Positions 42,271 through 50,912 of a stretch of 64,000 nucleotides of DNA are shown here, one piece after another; position 1 is the stretch's first letter; each line of letters begins with the position of its first letter. The stretch is from JBBDMW01 sp040878005 (GTDB lineage: Bacteria > Chloroflexota > Dehalococcoidia > Lucifugimonadales > Lucifugimonadaceae). The notes beneath the pieces were generated by a model. The model made no database searches, was not told the origin of the DNA, and saw only the letters and a list, made by a program, of their open reading frames with translations. The translations under genes and the position numbers were made by a program. The stretch lies in assembly GCA_040878005.1 (NCBI GenBank), contig JBBDMW010000075.1, forward strand, positions 62,001-126,000. The letters are read 5' to 3'.

Positions 42271-42786
42271 TTAACGCAGAATATTTTCTAGCTCTGATTT
42301 GATCCGTTGCGCCAGGGACGCCTTATCATCCTCCGTCAGGTCCAGAACGCCGTTCTCGTGACTAAGGGCCGCCATCTGCTGCTGGCTATACGGGACTCCT
42401 GGAGGCAAAGGAGCGATATGCCAGTGCACGTGCCGGTTGCCTTGCTGGCTACCCAGGCTCAGGACATACATGCGTTCCGTCGGCACAACTCGCTGGATGG
42501 CTTTGCCGACAGAGTGGACCAGGCGTTGAAGTGATAGGTACTCCTCCGTGGTGAAGTCTGACACAACATGTTCACGGTGTTGGCGAGGAGCCACCAATGT
42601 GTAGCCATAAAGTGGCTGGGTCATATTCAGAAAGACGACGGCCTGACCGTCTTCATGGATCATATGGTGCTGGTAGGCAGCCTCACCTTGGACGACCTGG
42701 CATACGAAACACGGCCCATGCCGTGAGCGTCGTACGTAATTTTCTATTTCGTCCGGTGTAAGCCGTTTCCGTGGGAATACCACCAC
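42271..42786 (-). CDS. HIT family protein
   Basis: 171 residues. The histidine triad appears as NRHVHWHIAPLPPG. An N-terminal CFVCQVV segment with two cysteines and the distal His in HHMIHEDG (zinc-site-like) precede the fold. Family members hydrolyse or transfer nucleotides from substrates such as AMP-lysine or Ap4A. GTG start with AGGAG five bases upstream. It ends 81 bases before the rplU start on the same strand, so its transcript may read toward rplU. Confidence 0.9.
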   Translation of the reverse strand: MVVFPRKRLTPDEIENYVRRSRHGPCFVCQVVQGEAAYQHHMIHEDGQAVVFLNMTQPLYGYTLVAPRQHREHVVSDFTTEEYLSLQRLVHSVGKAIQRVVPTERMYVLSLGSQQGNRHVHWHIAPLPPGVPYSQQQMAALSHENGVLDLTEDDKASLAQRIKSELENILR

Positions 42787-42925
42787 TCACGCTCCTACTT
42801 TTCCAGCCCATTAACGATATGCATCCTGCCAGCCCCAGTGATGCCAAGACCTCTCTCCTTAGGGCCACGTGTGGCTAGTTGATAACCCACTCACGCCTCT
42901 AAATTCCCTTATTCCCTTGCAAACC

Positions 42926-43984
42926 TCACTCAGCCACGCTGTTGATTCGCCGGATGACTCGCAGATCGCCGCGTTTATGGCCCATGTACAGGTTGCCCTC
43001 ATCGTCAAACGCAATGGGACCAGACCTCACATTGGCATCAGTGGCCGGACCGCCGTCCCCCGCATCCCCTATCGGGCCAGTTCCTGCGACAAGCGTCCAA
43101 TTGCCTTCCCCGGGGTCCAGCGTTCCCACAGTGTGTCCGTACCGGGATGAATCCACGAAAGCGATATCTCCAGTGGGCGCAACAGCCATGTACGAAAACA
43201 TGGGGTAAGGATTCTGCAGCGCTTCGGCGTCTTCCCTGACCTGTCTCAGCAGCGGGCTGACCTCCATTGAGTCGACCACCACGGTCACACTGCTGTCACG
43301 GAAATCAGCCCTCAGTATGGCTCGCTCCTCATGGCTGGTCAGTATGTACACCACCTGCCCATCTGCAACCGCGAAGTTGAACGCGTGCACGCCAGGAAGA
43401 ACGTCTCGCCTCTCTCGGGTTGCCAGTTCAAAATTGACCAGGTTGTCACTGGCACGTTCCATAAAAAGCAGATTATTATCATCCCGAAGACGGATCTTGG
43501 TGAGGTGCTCCTCACGAAACAGCAATTCGTACTCTCCCGTGCCAAGGTCAACTTGGACGACCCCTGCGTCAGGGTTGTCAAATAAAAGGGCATACAGGCG
43601 GTTGTTCTCTGCATCGACATCAAGCGAGCGTACCGAAGGCAGCGCCGTCTGCCTGATATCAGGGCCAGATTCGGGCATCGGTCCGATTGACCCGTTCCCG
43701 GCTACCACCTCGAACGCTCCGTCTGCCAGGTTTATGCGGGACACAATGGCGCCGTCTGCCACGTAAAGCCAGCCACCGGCGGCCACCAGGTCACTGACCG
43801 CGCCAAACCTCGCCTCATGCCTGTCCTCGGCATCTGGAGCAAACCCTTCGTCAGCCCCTGCAAACGTGTATATGAATCCGGCCTCTGTGGGTTCTGGCGG
43901 TTCACTGCTGCAGCCGATCACTCCCAACATCACCACTGCCGCGGAAACAACTATAGCCCTGAGTTTACTGCGCATATGGTCCAT
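42926..43984 (-). CDS. Lipoprotein with beta-propeller-like repeats
   Basis: About 353 residues. Signal and lipobox: RAIVVSAAVVMLGVIGCSSE. The body has repeated strand-like units such as GWLYVADGAIVSRINLADG, RLYALLFDNPDAGVVQVD and GNLYMGHKRGDLRVIRRI, consistent with NHL-like six-bladed propellers, though I cannot assign a specific family. GTGPIGDAGDGGPA near the end is typical of NHL-type proteins. The start is uncertain among ATG 43984, 43975 and 44005. No functional partner is adjacent. Confidence 0.7.
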   Translation of the reverse strand: MDHMRSKLRAIVVSAAVVMLGVIGCSSEPPEPTEAGFIYTFAGADEGFAPDAEDRHEARFGAVSDLVAAGGWLYVADGAIVSRINLADGAFEVVAGNGSIGPMPESGPDIRQTALPSVRSLDVDAENNRLYALLFDNPDAGVVQVDLGTGEYELLFREEHLTKIRLRDDNNLLFMERASDNLVNFELATRERRDVLPGVHAFNFAVADGQVVYILTSHEERAILRADFRDSSVTVVVDSMEVSPLLRQVREDAEALQNPYPMFSYMAVAPTGDIAFVDSSRYGHTVGTLDPGEGNWTLVAGTGPIGDAGDGGPATDANVRSGPIAFDDEGNLYMGHKRGDLRVIRRINSVAE

Positions 43985-44161
43985 ACCCGTGAACTCGCGT
44001 TCCATTTTGTAAAGTGGAGTCGCCAGGGGCGCTGACCCCGGCACTGCTTGCCTTCCGAAGGCTGCTGACTTCGCCACGCGAATCCCCGACACGGTAGTAC
44101 GTGACACACTGAATCGTCAAAGGCTCGTCGCCGGCCGCCCCAAGACATACAGGAGATGAAC

Positions 44162-45412
44162 ATGCCCGCCACAGACAGGACAATGCTCGAAGGCGCACGC
44201 GCAAGCGTAGACACAGCAGTAAGCGGCCTTGGGCTGGGCGATGACATGCGGGAAGTGCTCCTGCAACCGTGGCGGGAGGTCACCGTCGGCCTTCCTATCA
44301 GGATGGACAACGGTTCCATCCGCGTGTTCGAAGGATACCGGTCACAGCACAACGCGGCCCGAGGCCCCTACAAGGGCGGCATCAGGTACCACCCTCACGC
44401 CGACCTTGAGCACACGCGTGCACTGGCGATGCTCATGACGTGGAAGTCTGCGCTCGTGGATATACCATTCGGCGGCGCCAAGGGCGGCGTCATGGTTTCC
44501 CCGCGTGACCTGTCACAGGGCGAGTTGAACCGCCTCACACGCCGCTACACAATGAGCATGCACCACATACTGGGCGTGAACCGTGACATCCCGGCGCCGG
44601 ACCTGGGCACCACAGCGCAGACCATGGCATGGATCATGGATGCCTACGGCGCAATCAACGGCCACACACCCGGAGTCGTCACTGGCAAACCGGTTGAAAT
44701 GGGCGGTTCATATGGCAGGGCCGCAGCGCCGGGACGTGGAACAGCCTTCATCGGCTGCCTCGCAGCGCAGGACTTGGGCATCAGTGTTGACGGCGCTTCG
44801 GTTGTGGTACAGGGCTACGGACAGGTCGGTGCTGCCGCAGCAGCAACAATGGCTGACGCCGGCGCGCGAGTAATTGCAGTGAGCGATATCAGCGGCGGCA
44901 CACGCAACCCGAAGGGCCTGGACCTGCTGGCGCTGGACTCTCACATCAAGCTGGGCGGCGACGTCATCGAGTTCCCCGGCGGCGAGAGCCTTACCAACGA
45001 CGAACTGCTGGAGCTTGAGTGCGACATCCTGATCCCCGGCGCAATTGAGGACGTAATCACCACGGAGAACGCTCCGGACATAAAGGCCCGCCTAGTCGTC
45101 GAGGGCGCCAACCGCCCGGTGACAGCCGAGGCCGATCCCATCCTGGCCGACGCCGGCATCGCGGTTATCCCGGACATCCTCGCCAACGCAGGCGGCGTGA
45201 TCGTGTCTTACTTCGAATGGGCACAGAACGTGCAGGTGTTCCGGTGGAACCTCGAACGCGTCAACCGGGAACTGGACAACATCCTCACCCGTGCCTACCA
45301 CGCAACCCGCGAAACGTCGAACGACAAGGGCGTCTCAATGCGAGAAGCCGCATACCAGGTGGCCGTAGCCCGCGTGTCGGATGCCATCCAGATCCGCGGG
45401 TTCATTCACTAG
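44162..45412 (+). CDS. gdhA: Glutamate dehydrogenase (Glu/Leu/Phe/Val family)
   Basis: About 416 residues. RGPYKGGIRYHPHADLEHTR holds the catalytic lysine region, IPFGGAKGGVMVSPRDLSQG the second, and VVVQGYGQVGAAAAATMADA the NAD(P) fold. It interconverts glutamate and 2-oxoglutarate with ammonia. ATG at 44162 is preferred to 44156: AGGAG ends six bases before it. It ends four bases from the convergent glycosyltransferase stop. Confidence 0.92.
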   Translation: MPATDRTMLEGARASVDTAVSGLGLGDDMREVLLQPWREVTVGLPIRMDNGSIRVFEGYRSQHNAARGPYKGGIRYHPHADLEHTRALAMLMTWKSALVDIPFGGAKGGVMVSPRDLSQGELNRLTRRYTMSMHHILGVNRDIPAPDLGTTAQTMAWIMDAYGAINGHTPGVVTGKPVEMGGSYGRAAAPGRGTAFIGCLAAQDLGISVDGASVVVQGYGQVGAAAAATMADAGARVIAVSDISGGTRNPKGLDLLALDSHIKLGGDVIEFPGGESLTNDELLELECDILIPGAIEDVITTENAPDIKARLVVEGANRPVTAEADPILADAGIAVIPDILANAGGVIVSYFEWAQNVQVFRWNLERVNRELDNILTRAYHATRETSNDKGVSMREAAYQVAVARVSDAIQIRGFIH

Positions 45413-45416
45413 GCTC

Positions 45417-46799
45417 TTACCTCCGCCTGGCGGGCACCAGTATTCCATCCGCCAGCGCGGCATCCAGCCCGGGGACCGGACGTTCCGCGCCTGCCGGTAT
45501 CAAACCGCTTGGCGGCAACGTCGCAAGATGGCGTGCCAGATCCGGCATGTCGCGATACCCGTACAGGTAGTCGTTGTAGATCCTGTCGCCCTCCAGGTGG
45601 CACCATGGCGCAAGCACATATCCGTCAGCCCCAGCAGAACCCAGCGCAGCTTCAGGCGTCGCCACCGGCCCTGTAATCGCCTCGATATACCCGTCAAGCA
45701 TCCGGCGGTGACTGTACCGCTCGTCAATGGCCGCACTCGCCACTGCTTCGTCAAGCAGACCATCGATGGCGGCTTCCACAGCATCCGCTGCGGCCTCGAC
45801 ATCGCCATAAGCCACATGCGAAATGCCCGGAAACCCCTCAAGCTCCCGGAACGCGCCAACGCGCGCACAGATGGCCGGTGTTCCTGCTGCGACCGACTCC
45901 AGCGGCACAAGGCCAAAAGCCTCTATGAAGTTCCCAGGGCACAACGTCACGTCCCCGAAGGCGTAGTAAGAGGCCATCTGCTCGTGAGGCACCCAGCCAT
46001 GAACCTCCACAGCACTCTCAACGCCCCGCTCACGCGCCATGGCAACAACATGGTCACGTGACGCCGCCGAATCATCGAACGACGCCCCTGCCGGGTACCC
46101 AGGCGCCAGCAGGCGCACCCGCCGATCAGGTCGCTTCGACCCCAGCAATGCCGTGATCTCCAACGCCTCGATCAACCCTTTTCGCGGGTCCAGGCGATGT
46201 GGAAACAGGAGCACAAGGTCACCCGGCTCCCGTGGCACCACTCCCTGGGGTGGCGATGGGTGAACTGGGTTGTCCGCGCGACGGATTCCATTGGGGACCA
46301 CTCGCACCGGCCCGGTAGGTCCGGCTGATGCACTTGCCGACGCCTCAATGCACTCCTCTAGGTACCTGGACGGAACGATCGTCAGCGCAGCCGGCAGCGA
46401 AAACGCCGATAGCAGCGCCTCCTCGTAAACAAAGTCATGCAATGACCTGACCAGTGGAGCATCGCCGAAGACCTGCCTCATGAACATGGCGTCCGCATGC
46501 AGGTATATGCGGTCCGCCCACCCGGCCGCCTCCTGGAGCCTTACAACAGTCTGCGACAGCATGAACGGCGCAACCTCGTACGGAGAGGGAAACGCTCCCC
46601 TCAGCAACAGGTCTGGCTCAACCCTGGCCTTCGGTCCCAGGCTGAACCCGCCCTCGTTTTCTGGCCGCCTGGTGCAGAGCACCCGCACATCATGCCCTGC
46701 CTCTCCCAGCGCCACCGCCACATCTGTCAGGATGCGTTGAGAGCCGCCCATCACGAAGTCCCGGAACAGAGGCGCAACCGACACAGCGAGCACTCTCAT
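45417..46799 (-). CDS. Glycosyltransferase, GT4-like
   Basis: 460 residues, GT-B fold. The N-terminal part has a Gly-rich start (MGGSQRILTDVAVALGEAGH). The C-terminal domain has LLFPHRLDPRKGLIEALEI and the acceptor/donor motif EAFGLVPLESVAAGTPAICA, the E-x7-E pattern of GT4. Donor and acceptor unknown. It starts eight bases after the flavin reductase stop on the same strand, so it may be the last gene of the MMPL-lipocalin-flavin reductase run. Confidence 0.85.
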   Translation of the reverse strand: MRVLAVSVAPLFRDFVMGGSQRILTDVAVALGEAGHDVRVLCTRRPENEGGFSLGPKARVEPDLLLRGAFPSPYEVAPFMLSQTVVRLQEAAGWADRIYLHADAMFMRQVFGDAPLVRSLHDFVYEEALLSAFSLPAALTIVPSRYLEECIEASASASAGPTGPVRVVPNGIRRADNPVHPSPPQGVVPREPGDLVLLFPHRLDPRKGLIEALEITALLGSKRPDRRVRLLAPGYPAGASFDDSAASRDHVVAMARERGVESAVEVHGWVPHEQMASYYAFGDVTLCPGNFIEAFGLVPLESVAAGTPAICARVGAFRELEGFPGISHVAYGDVEAAADAVEAAIDGLLDEAVASAAIDERYSHRRMLDGYIEAITGPVATPEAALGSAGADGYVLAPWCHLEGDRIYNDYLYGYRDMPDLARHLATLPPSGLIPAGAERPVPGLDAALADGILVPARRR

Positions 46800-46807
46800 G
46801 GCACGTT

Positions 46808-47335
46808 TCAGTCCTGCCCATCGATGGGCGTCTCCGGATCAAGCCTGAGCTCCCCAAACCTGCCCATGTACCAGAGCAGAGGGTTGCCCTCTGAAATCGA
46901 ATGCGCGTCGACCTCAGCAACGAAGATCGTGTGGTCGCCGGCAGCGTGTGCGGCAACCACGGTGCATGCCATGGCAGCGAGCGCCCCGGCAATAACAGGC
47001 GTCGCACCGAGGTCATCGAACCTCAGCCGCACGTCAGCCGGACGTTGCGAAGGCGGCAGCGTGTAATGACGGGCTATATGCGCCTGGCCGGCCTTCAGTA
47101 TGCTGATCCCGAACCGCCCGGTGGACTCGATAAGCCCGTGCGTATTGCGCTCATGACCCACTGATGCCAGCGCGAGCGGCGGGTCCAGCGATGCGGAAGT
47201 CACCCCGTTGGCCGTCATGCCATGCACCTGTCCGCCCGGCTCCACCGTGGTTATGACGGCAACACCGGTGGCAAAGCGCGACCATGCTTTCTTGAAGTCG
47301 TTTTGCCGGGTTTCAAGGTCAGCCACAGTCGCCAT
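46808..47335 (-). CDS. Flavin reductase family protein
   Basis: About 175 residues: KAWSRFATGVAVITTVEPGG, HGMTANGVTSASLDPPLALA and NTHGLIESTGRFGISIL, the FMN-binding split-barrel pattern of flavin reductases that feed reduced flavin to monooxygenases. ATG at 47335 is preferred; the frame is open to 47395. It lies between the CrtC-like gene (56-base gap) and the glycosyltransferase (8-base gap). No partner monooxygenase is nearby. Confidence 0.85.
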   Translation of the reverse strand: MATVADLETRQNDFKKAWSRFATGVAVITTVEPGGQVHGMTANGVTSASLDPPLALASVGHERNTHGLIESTGRFGISILKAGQAHIARHYTLPPSQRPADVRLRFDDLGATPVIAGALAAMACTVVAAHAAGDHTIFVAEVDAHSISEGNPLLWYMGRFGELRLDPETPIDGQD

Positions 47336-47391
47336 CTTTGGGAAATATGATTGGCCGGGCGGGTCAGCGGCCCGCTCGGTGCCGATTATAG

Positions 47392-48519
47392 TCACTGAAC
47401 GCCATCATCCGTGCGCCACTCCACTGGCGGCGGTGGAGCATACCCCGTCAGTTCCACGTATCCGCGGCCGCCAACCGCCTCACCGGCGTGTGCCCCTTCT
47501 ATCGCCACCTTGCCCTCCCAGTAGATGGCCGGCGCAATCACGCCTTCCGTGACCTCCTGGTCCTTGATGACCGATTGCATTTCAAGGTCAAGGTCTATCG
47601 ACTGCACGCGTAGGCGCCACCCGGATGGGTACTCCCCTCCGGTCTCTGGACTGACCCACGTATCCAGCGTCTCAAGAATTATGCCGTCGTCATCCCGCCC
47701 CAAATGCCGTGACTGGCCGGAAGGGTTCATGAACGTCCCATAAAGCTCCGCTACCGCGCCGTCCAGTCCACGCGCCTCGGTGATCATGATCGACGAGCCG
47801 TCATCAAGCTGAAGGGCAAACCACTGCCACCCCGCAGGATGGCCAACCACAAAGAAGTCGCCCCACTGGTGATCGAACCAGGCCTCACCGCCCACGCTCA
47901 GCGTCTCTCCATCGCCCAGTGACAGCGTCCCCACAACATCCATTCGTGGCCAGGAGTAGTAGTACGTCCACCCAAACTCGCCTCCCATCCAGCCGATGCC
48001 GTTATGCAGCATGGCAGGAGTCGTGGGTGAAAGTGAAAGGTCCAGCGAAGTCCCGTCGTCACCACGAGCGTTGAAACTATGCTCCCCATCTGAAATGGCA
48101 AGCGACCAATCACCAAGTTCAAGGTCCAGCAGTCCCTGTCCGGGCGGTTGCCCTCCCACGCCAAACCGGGCGTTCTGAACATGCCGGTCGGTGGCCGGGT
48201 CAGCTACGGCAAACTGCGCCGCATACGTCACATCTCCATCGTGAATGGACTGGAAGATCACGAAGTGGAATCCGTACGCCTGGCCGTTCTCCGCCTCCAG
48301 GTGACCGTTGTAGTACCACCATTCCAGGGCATCGTCATGCGCAGCCTCATCCGCAGGCAGTGAAACCGGCTGCGGCACCGGGGTCGGTTCAGGCGCGGGC
48401 GGAGTCGGCACGGGCCGCGATGCAGGTCCGCCAGTGCAGGCGGCGAGAACCACCATGAGGGCTACCGCACCCAACAGGACAAAGGCCACCGTACGCACGC
48501 CACGGTGGTCACGAGACAT
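47392..48519 (-). CDS. CrtC/AttH-like lipocalin-fold lipoprotein
   Basis: About 375 residues. A signal peptide with lipobox (ALMVVLAAC) is followed by a Pro-rich linker and a domain with EWWYYNGHLEAENGQAYGFH, SYYYSWPRM-like aromatic strands and GEAWFDHQWGDF, characteristic of carotenoid 1,2-hydratase (CrtC)/AttH lipocalin-like proteins. GGAGG lies seven bases before the ATG at 48519. Its start overlaps the end of the MMPL transporter gene by 11 bases, so they are translated together. Confidence 0.82.
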   Translation of the reverse strand: MSRDHRGVRTVAFVLLGAVALMVVLAACTGGPASRPVPTPPAPEPTPVPQPVSLPADEAAHDDALEWWYYNGHLEAENGQAYGFHFVIFQSIHDGDVTYAAQFAVADPATDRHVQNARFGVGGQPPGQGLLDLELGDWSLAISDGEHSFNARGDDGTSLDLSLSPTTPAMLHNGIGWMGGEFGWTYYYSWPRMDVVGTLSLGDGETLSVGGEAWFDHQWGDFFVVGHPAGWQWFALQLDDGSSIMITEARGLDGAVAELYGTFMNPSGQSRHLGRDDDGIILETLDTWVSPETGGEYPSGWRLRVQSIDLDLEMQSVIKDQEVTEGVIAPAIYWEGKVAIEGAHAGEAVGGRGYVELTGYAPPPPVEWRTDDGVQ

Positions 48520-50734
48520 GGCGCACCTCCGGCAGTAACCGATCCAGCCAACCGGGCAACCACCAGTTCCACTTCCCAAACAGCCGCATCAGCGCAGGAG
48601 CCACCAGGGCGCGCACCAGCGTCACGTCTACAAACACCGCAATCGCCAGGCCAAGGCCGATCGCCTTCACCAGCACAACGTCAGCAGCCACAAAGCTCGC
48701 CGCCACCACAATCAGTATCGCAGCGGCCCCGGTTATGATCAGGCCGCTCCTTTGAAGTCCCTCGACCACGCTGGCCGTATTGTCGCCGGTACGCCGGTAC
48801 GCTTCCGCCACCCTCGACAGCAAAAATATCTCGTAGTCCATGCTCAGCCCGAACAGGATGGCGAACAGCAGGATGGGCGTAGTCGCCTCAATCACGCCCA
48901 ACGGCTCAAATCCCAGCAGGCCGCTCAGGTTGCCGTCCTGGAACACGAACACCAGCACTCCATAGCTGGCAAGTATGCTGAGCACATTCAAAATCACCGC
49001 CTTCAGGGGAAGCACCACGGACCTGAACAACAACATCAGCGACAGGTACGTCACGCCTAGCACCACGGCAACCACAATGGGGAACCGGGAGTACAGCGCA
49101 TCCACAATATCCTTCAGGTCGCCGGCGCCCCCGTTCACATGAACACTGCTGCCTGGGCCGGGATCGAAGGCGCGTATCTGCGCCACAAGCTGCCCGGCCT
49201 CCGGTGCAAAAGGGTGAAGCTGGCTCTCCGCCATGAATAGCGCCACCCCTGGCCGAAGCGTCTCGCTGATTAACCGTGCCGCAGTAGCGTCCGTGACCGA
49301 CTCCGGAATGGCGTAGAAGGTCCGGTACGTGTCAAGGCTGTATTCCGGCCCCAGGTTCACGAAGCTGGTGACCTTCTCCACATCATCCAGTCCCTCCAGC
49401 GCTCGACCGAAGGCGTACAGGTCAGCAAGGTTTTCGTCGGAAAAAGGGTCCCCGTCTTCGCCAGCCGCATCGCCAAACGTGTACACCACGGGAATCGCCG
49501 TGTTGACATCCAGGCCAAAGTCCCGCTGCAACAGGTCGAATCCCTGTCGTGACTCCAGGTCCGCGGGCAGAATCGTGGCGTCCACGGTGCCGAGCCTGAG
49601 ATGTGTCACCGGGGCGGCCAGCACTATCAGTACTGCGGCAGTCGGCAGGAGCACCAGCACAGGGCGGCTCATGACCCACCGGGCGAGGGGTGCCCAGAAA
49701 GACGGCCTGCCCTCCCAGTCTGGAATCACGCGGAGCCGGTTGACACGATGTCCCAGCACACCAAGCAGGGCCGGCAAAAGGGTAAGCGCAGCGACCAGAG
49801 CGGCAAATATGACCACGACCGCACCAATGCCCACGGAGCGGAGCATCATGATGTCGAACGCCACCAGGCTCACCAGCCCCGCCAGGCTGGTGGCCGCCGA
49901 AAACAGGATTGCCCGTCCGGCGTGTGTTTGTGACGCGGCTATGGCGCCGGCAACGTCTCTGCCGCGCGCAAGCTCCTCCCTGAACCGGCTGGTGTAAAAC
50001 AACGAGTAGTCGATGCCGATGCCGATGCCAAGCAGCGTGACGATGTTCAGTGCGAACACGGACATATCCACGCCGCGTGAAATCCAGAACACAGCGGCAA
50101 GGCCAATTGCCACGCCCGCCCCGCCAACTGCTGCGGGCGTTATTGCCGCCACCACGGTCCCGAACACCAGCAGCAACGTGATAGTGGCCAGGGGGAAGGC
50201 CACGGTTTCACCGCGACGCAGGTCCCTCTCGCTGGCCAGGCTGATGTCCCGGTAGAGCGCGGGACCTCCTGTAACGGTCATATCCAGCGGGCCCGGGTCT
50301 ACCTGCGCAATCACTGTGTCCAGGAACTCGACTGACTCCTCAAGCTCCAGGTCGAGGCCCACTGTGACATGAACAGCGCCAATGCTGGACGATGCTCGCG
50401 CCTGGTCATCCAGGTGAGTACGCACACTGATTACTTCAGGCAGGTCCCGAAGCGGGTCTGCCGCAGCGCTGACAGCCTCCATGAACTCTGGCTGGAACGG
50501 AGTCCAATCTTCGTGCTGGAATATCAACTCCACGGATATCGTGGATAATCCCAGCCTCTCCTGCATCAACTCACGCGCCTGGACTGACGGAAAGGATTCG
50601 TTGGAAAATCCGCCCGGCTTCAGCTGATCGCCGGCACGAGGAGCGAACGGCAGCGATAAGAGAATGACCAGTGCCCACACTGCCAGCACCACGTAGCGCC
50701 TGCGGTAGAGAACCCGTCCGAGCGCTTCAAGCAT
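48509..50734 (-). CDS. MMPL family transporter (RND superfamily)
   Basis: 741 residues with two repeated halves, each with a large loop and six-helix bundle. The conserved segment GIGIDYSLFYTSRFREELAR lies in the first half and FGLSMDYEIFLLSRVAEAYR in the second. MMPL transporters export lipids and other hydrophobic molecules at the cytoplasmic membrane. It overlaps the lipocalin-like lipoprotein gene, which suggests a transporter-acceptor pair. It lies downstream of gyrA after a strong terminator. Confidence 0.9.
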   Translation of the reverse strand: MLEALGRVLYRRRYVVLAVWALVILLSLPFAPRAGDQLKPGGFSNESFPSVQARELMQERLGLSTISVELIFQHEDWTPFQPEFMEAVSAAADPLRDLPEVISVRTHLDDQARASSSIGAVHVTVGLDLELEESVEFLDTVIAQVDPGPLDMTVTGGPALYRDISLASERDLRRGETVAFPLATITLLLVFGTVVAAITPAAVGGAGVAIGLAAVFWISRGVDMSVFALNIVTLLGIGIGIDYSLFYTSRFREELARGRDVAGAIAASQTHAGRAILFSAATSLAGLVSLVAFDIMMLRSVGIGAVVVIFAALVAALTLLPALLGVLGHRVNRLRVIPDWEGRPSFWAPLARWVMSRPVLVLLPTAAVLIVLAAPVTHLRLGTVDATILPADLESRQGFDLLQRDFGLDVNTAIPVVYTFGDAAGEDGDPFSDENLADLYAFGRALEGLDDVEKVTSFVNLGPEYSLDTYRTFYAIPESVTDATAARLISETLRPGVALFMAESQLHPFAPEAGQLVAQIRAFDPGPGSSVHVNGGAGDLKDIVDALYSRFPIVVAVVLGVTYLSLMLLFRSVVLPLKAVILNVLSILASYGVLVFVFQDGNLSGLLGFEPLGVIEATTPILLFAILFGLSMDYEIFLLSRVAEAYRRTGDNTASVVEGLQRSGLIITGAAAILIVVAASFVAADVVLVKAIGLGLAIAVFVDVTLVRALVAPALMRLFGKWNWWLPGWLDRLLPEVRHVS

Positions 50735-50840
50735 GAGCGTTTACATGCGCCAGGCCATCACAGCCCGGCGTTGCACTCGTTGACTTCATGCGGTGGATGG
50801 CTCCGCTCCGGCCTGGCAATTGGCCAAATGCATCACGTCG

Positions 50841-50877
50841 CACAAAGAAATGGCGGCGGCAAATTGGCCGCCGCCAT
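50841..50877 (-). terminator. Intrinsic terminator after gyrA
   Basis: On the - strand an 11-bp perfect stem (50850-50860 with 50867-50877, ATGGCGGCGGC/GCCGCCGCCAT type) with a 6-base loop is followed by TTCTTTGTG. It lies 35 bases after the gyrA stop. Confidence 0.8.
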
Positions 50878-50912
50878 TCATCGCAACTAAGTTACAGGTA
50901 CAGGTCTGGAAA

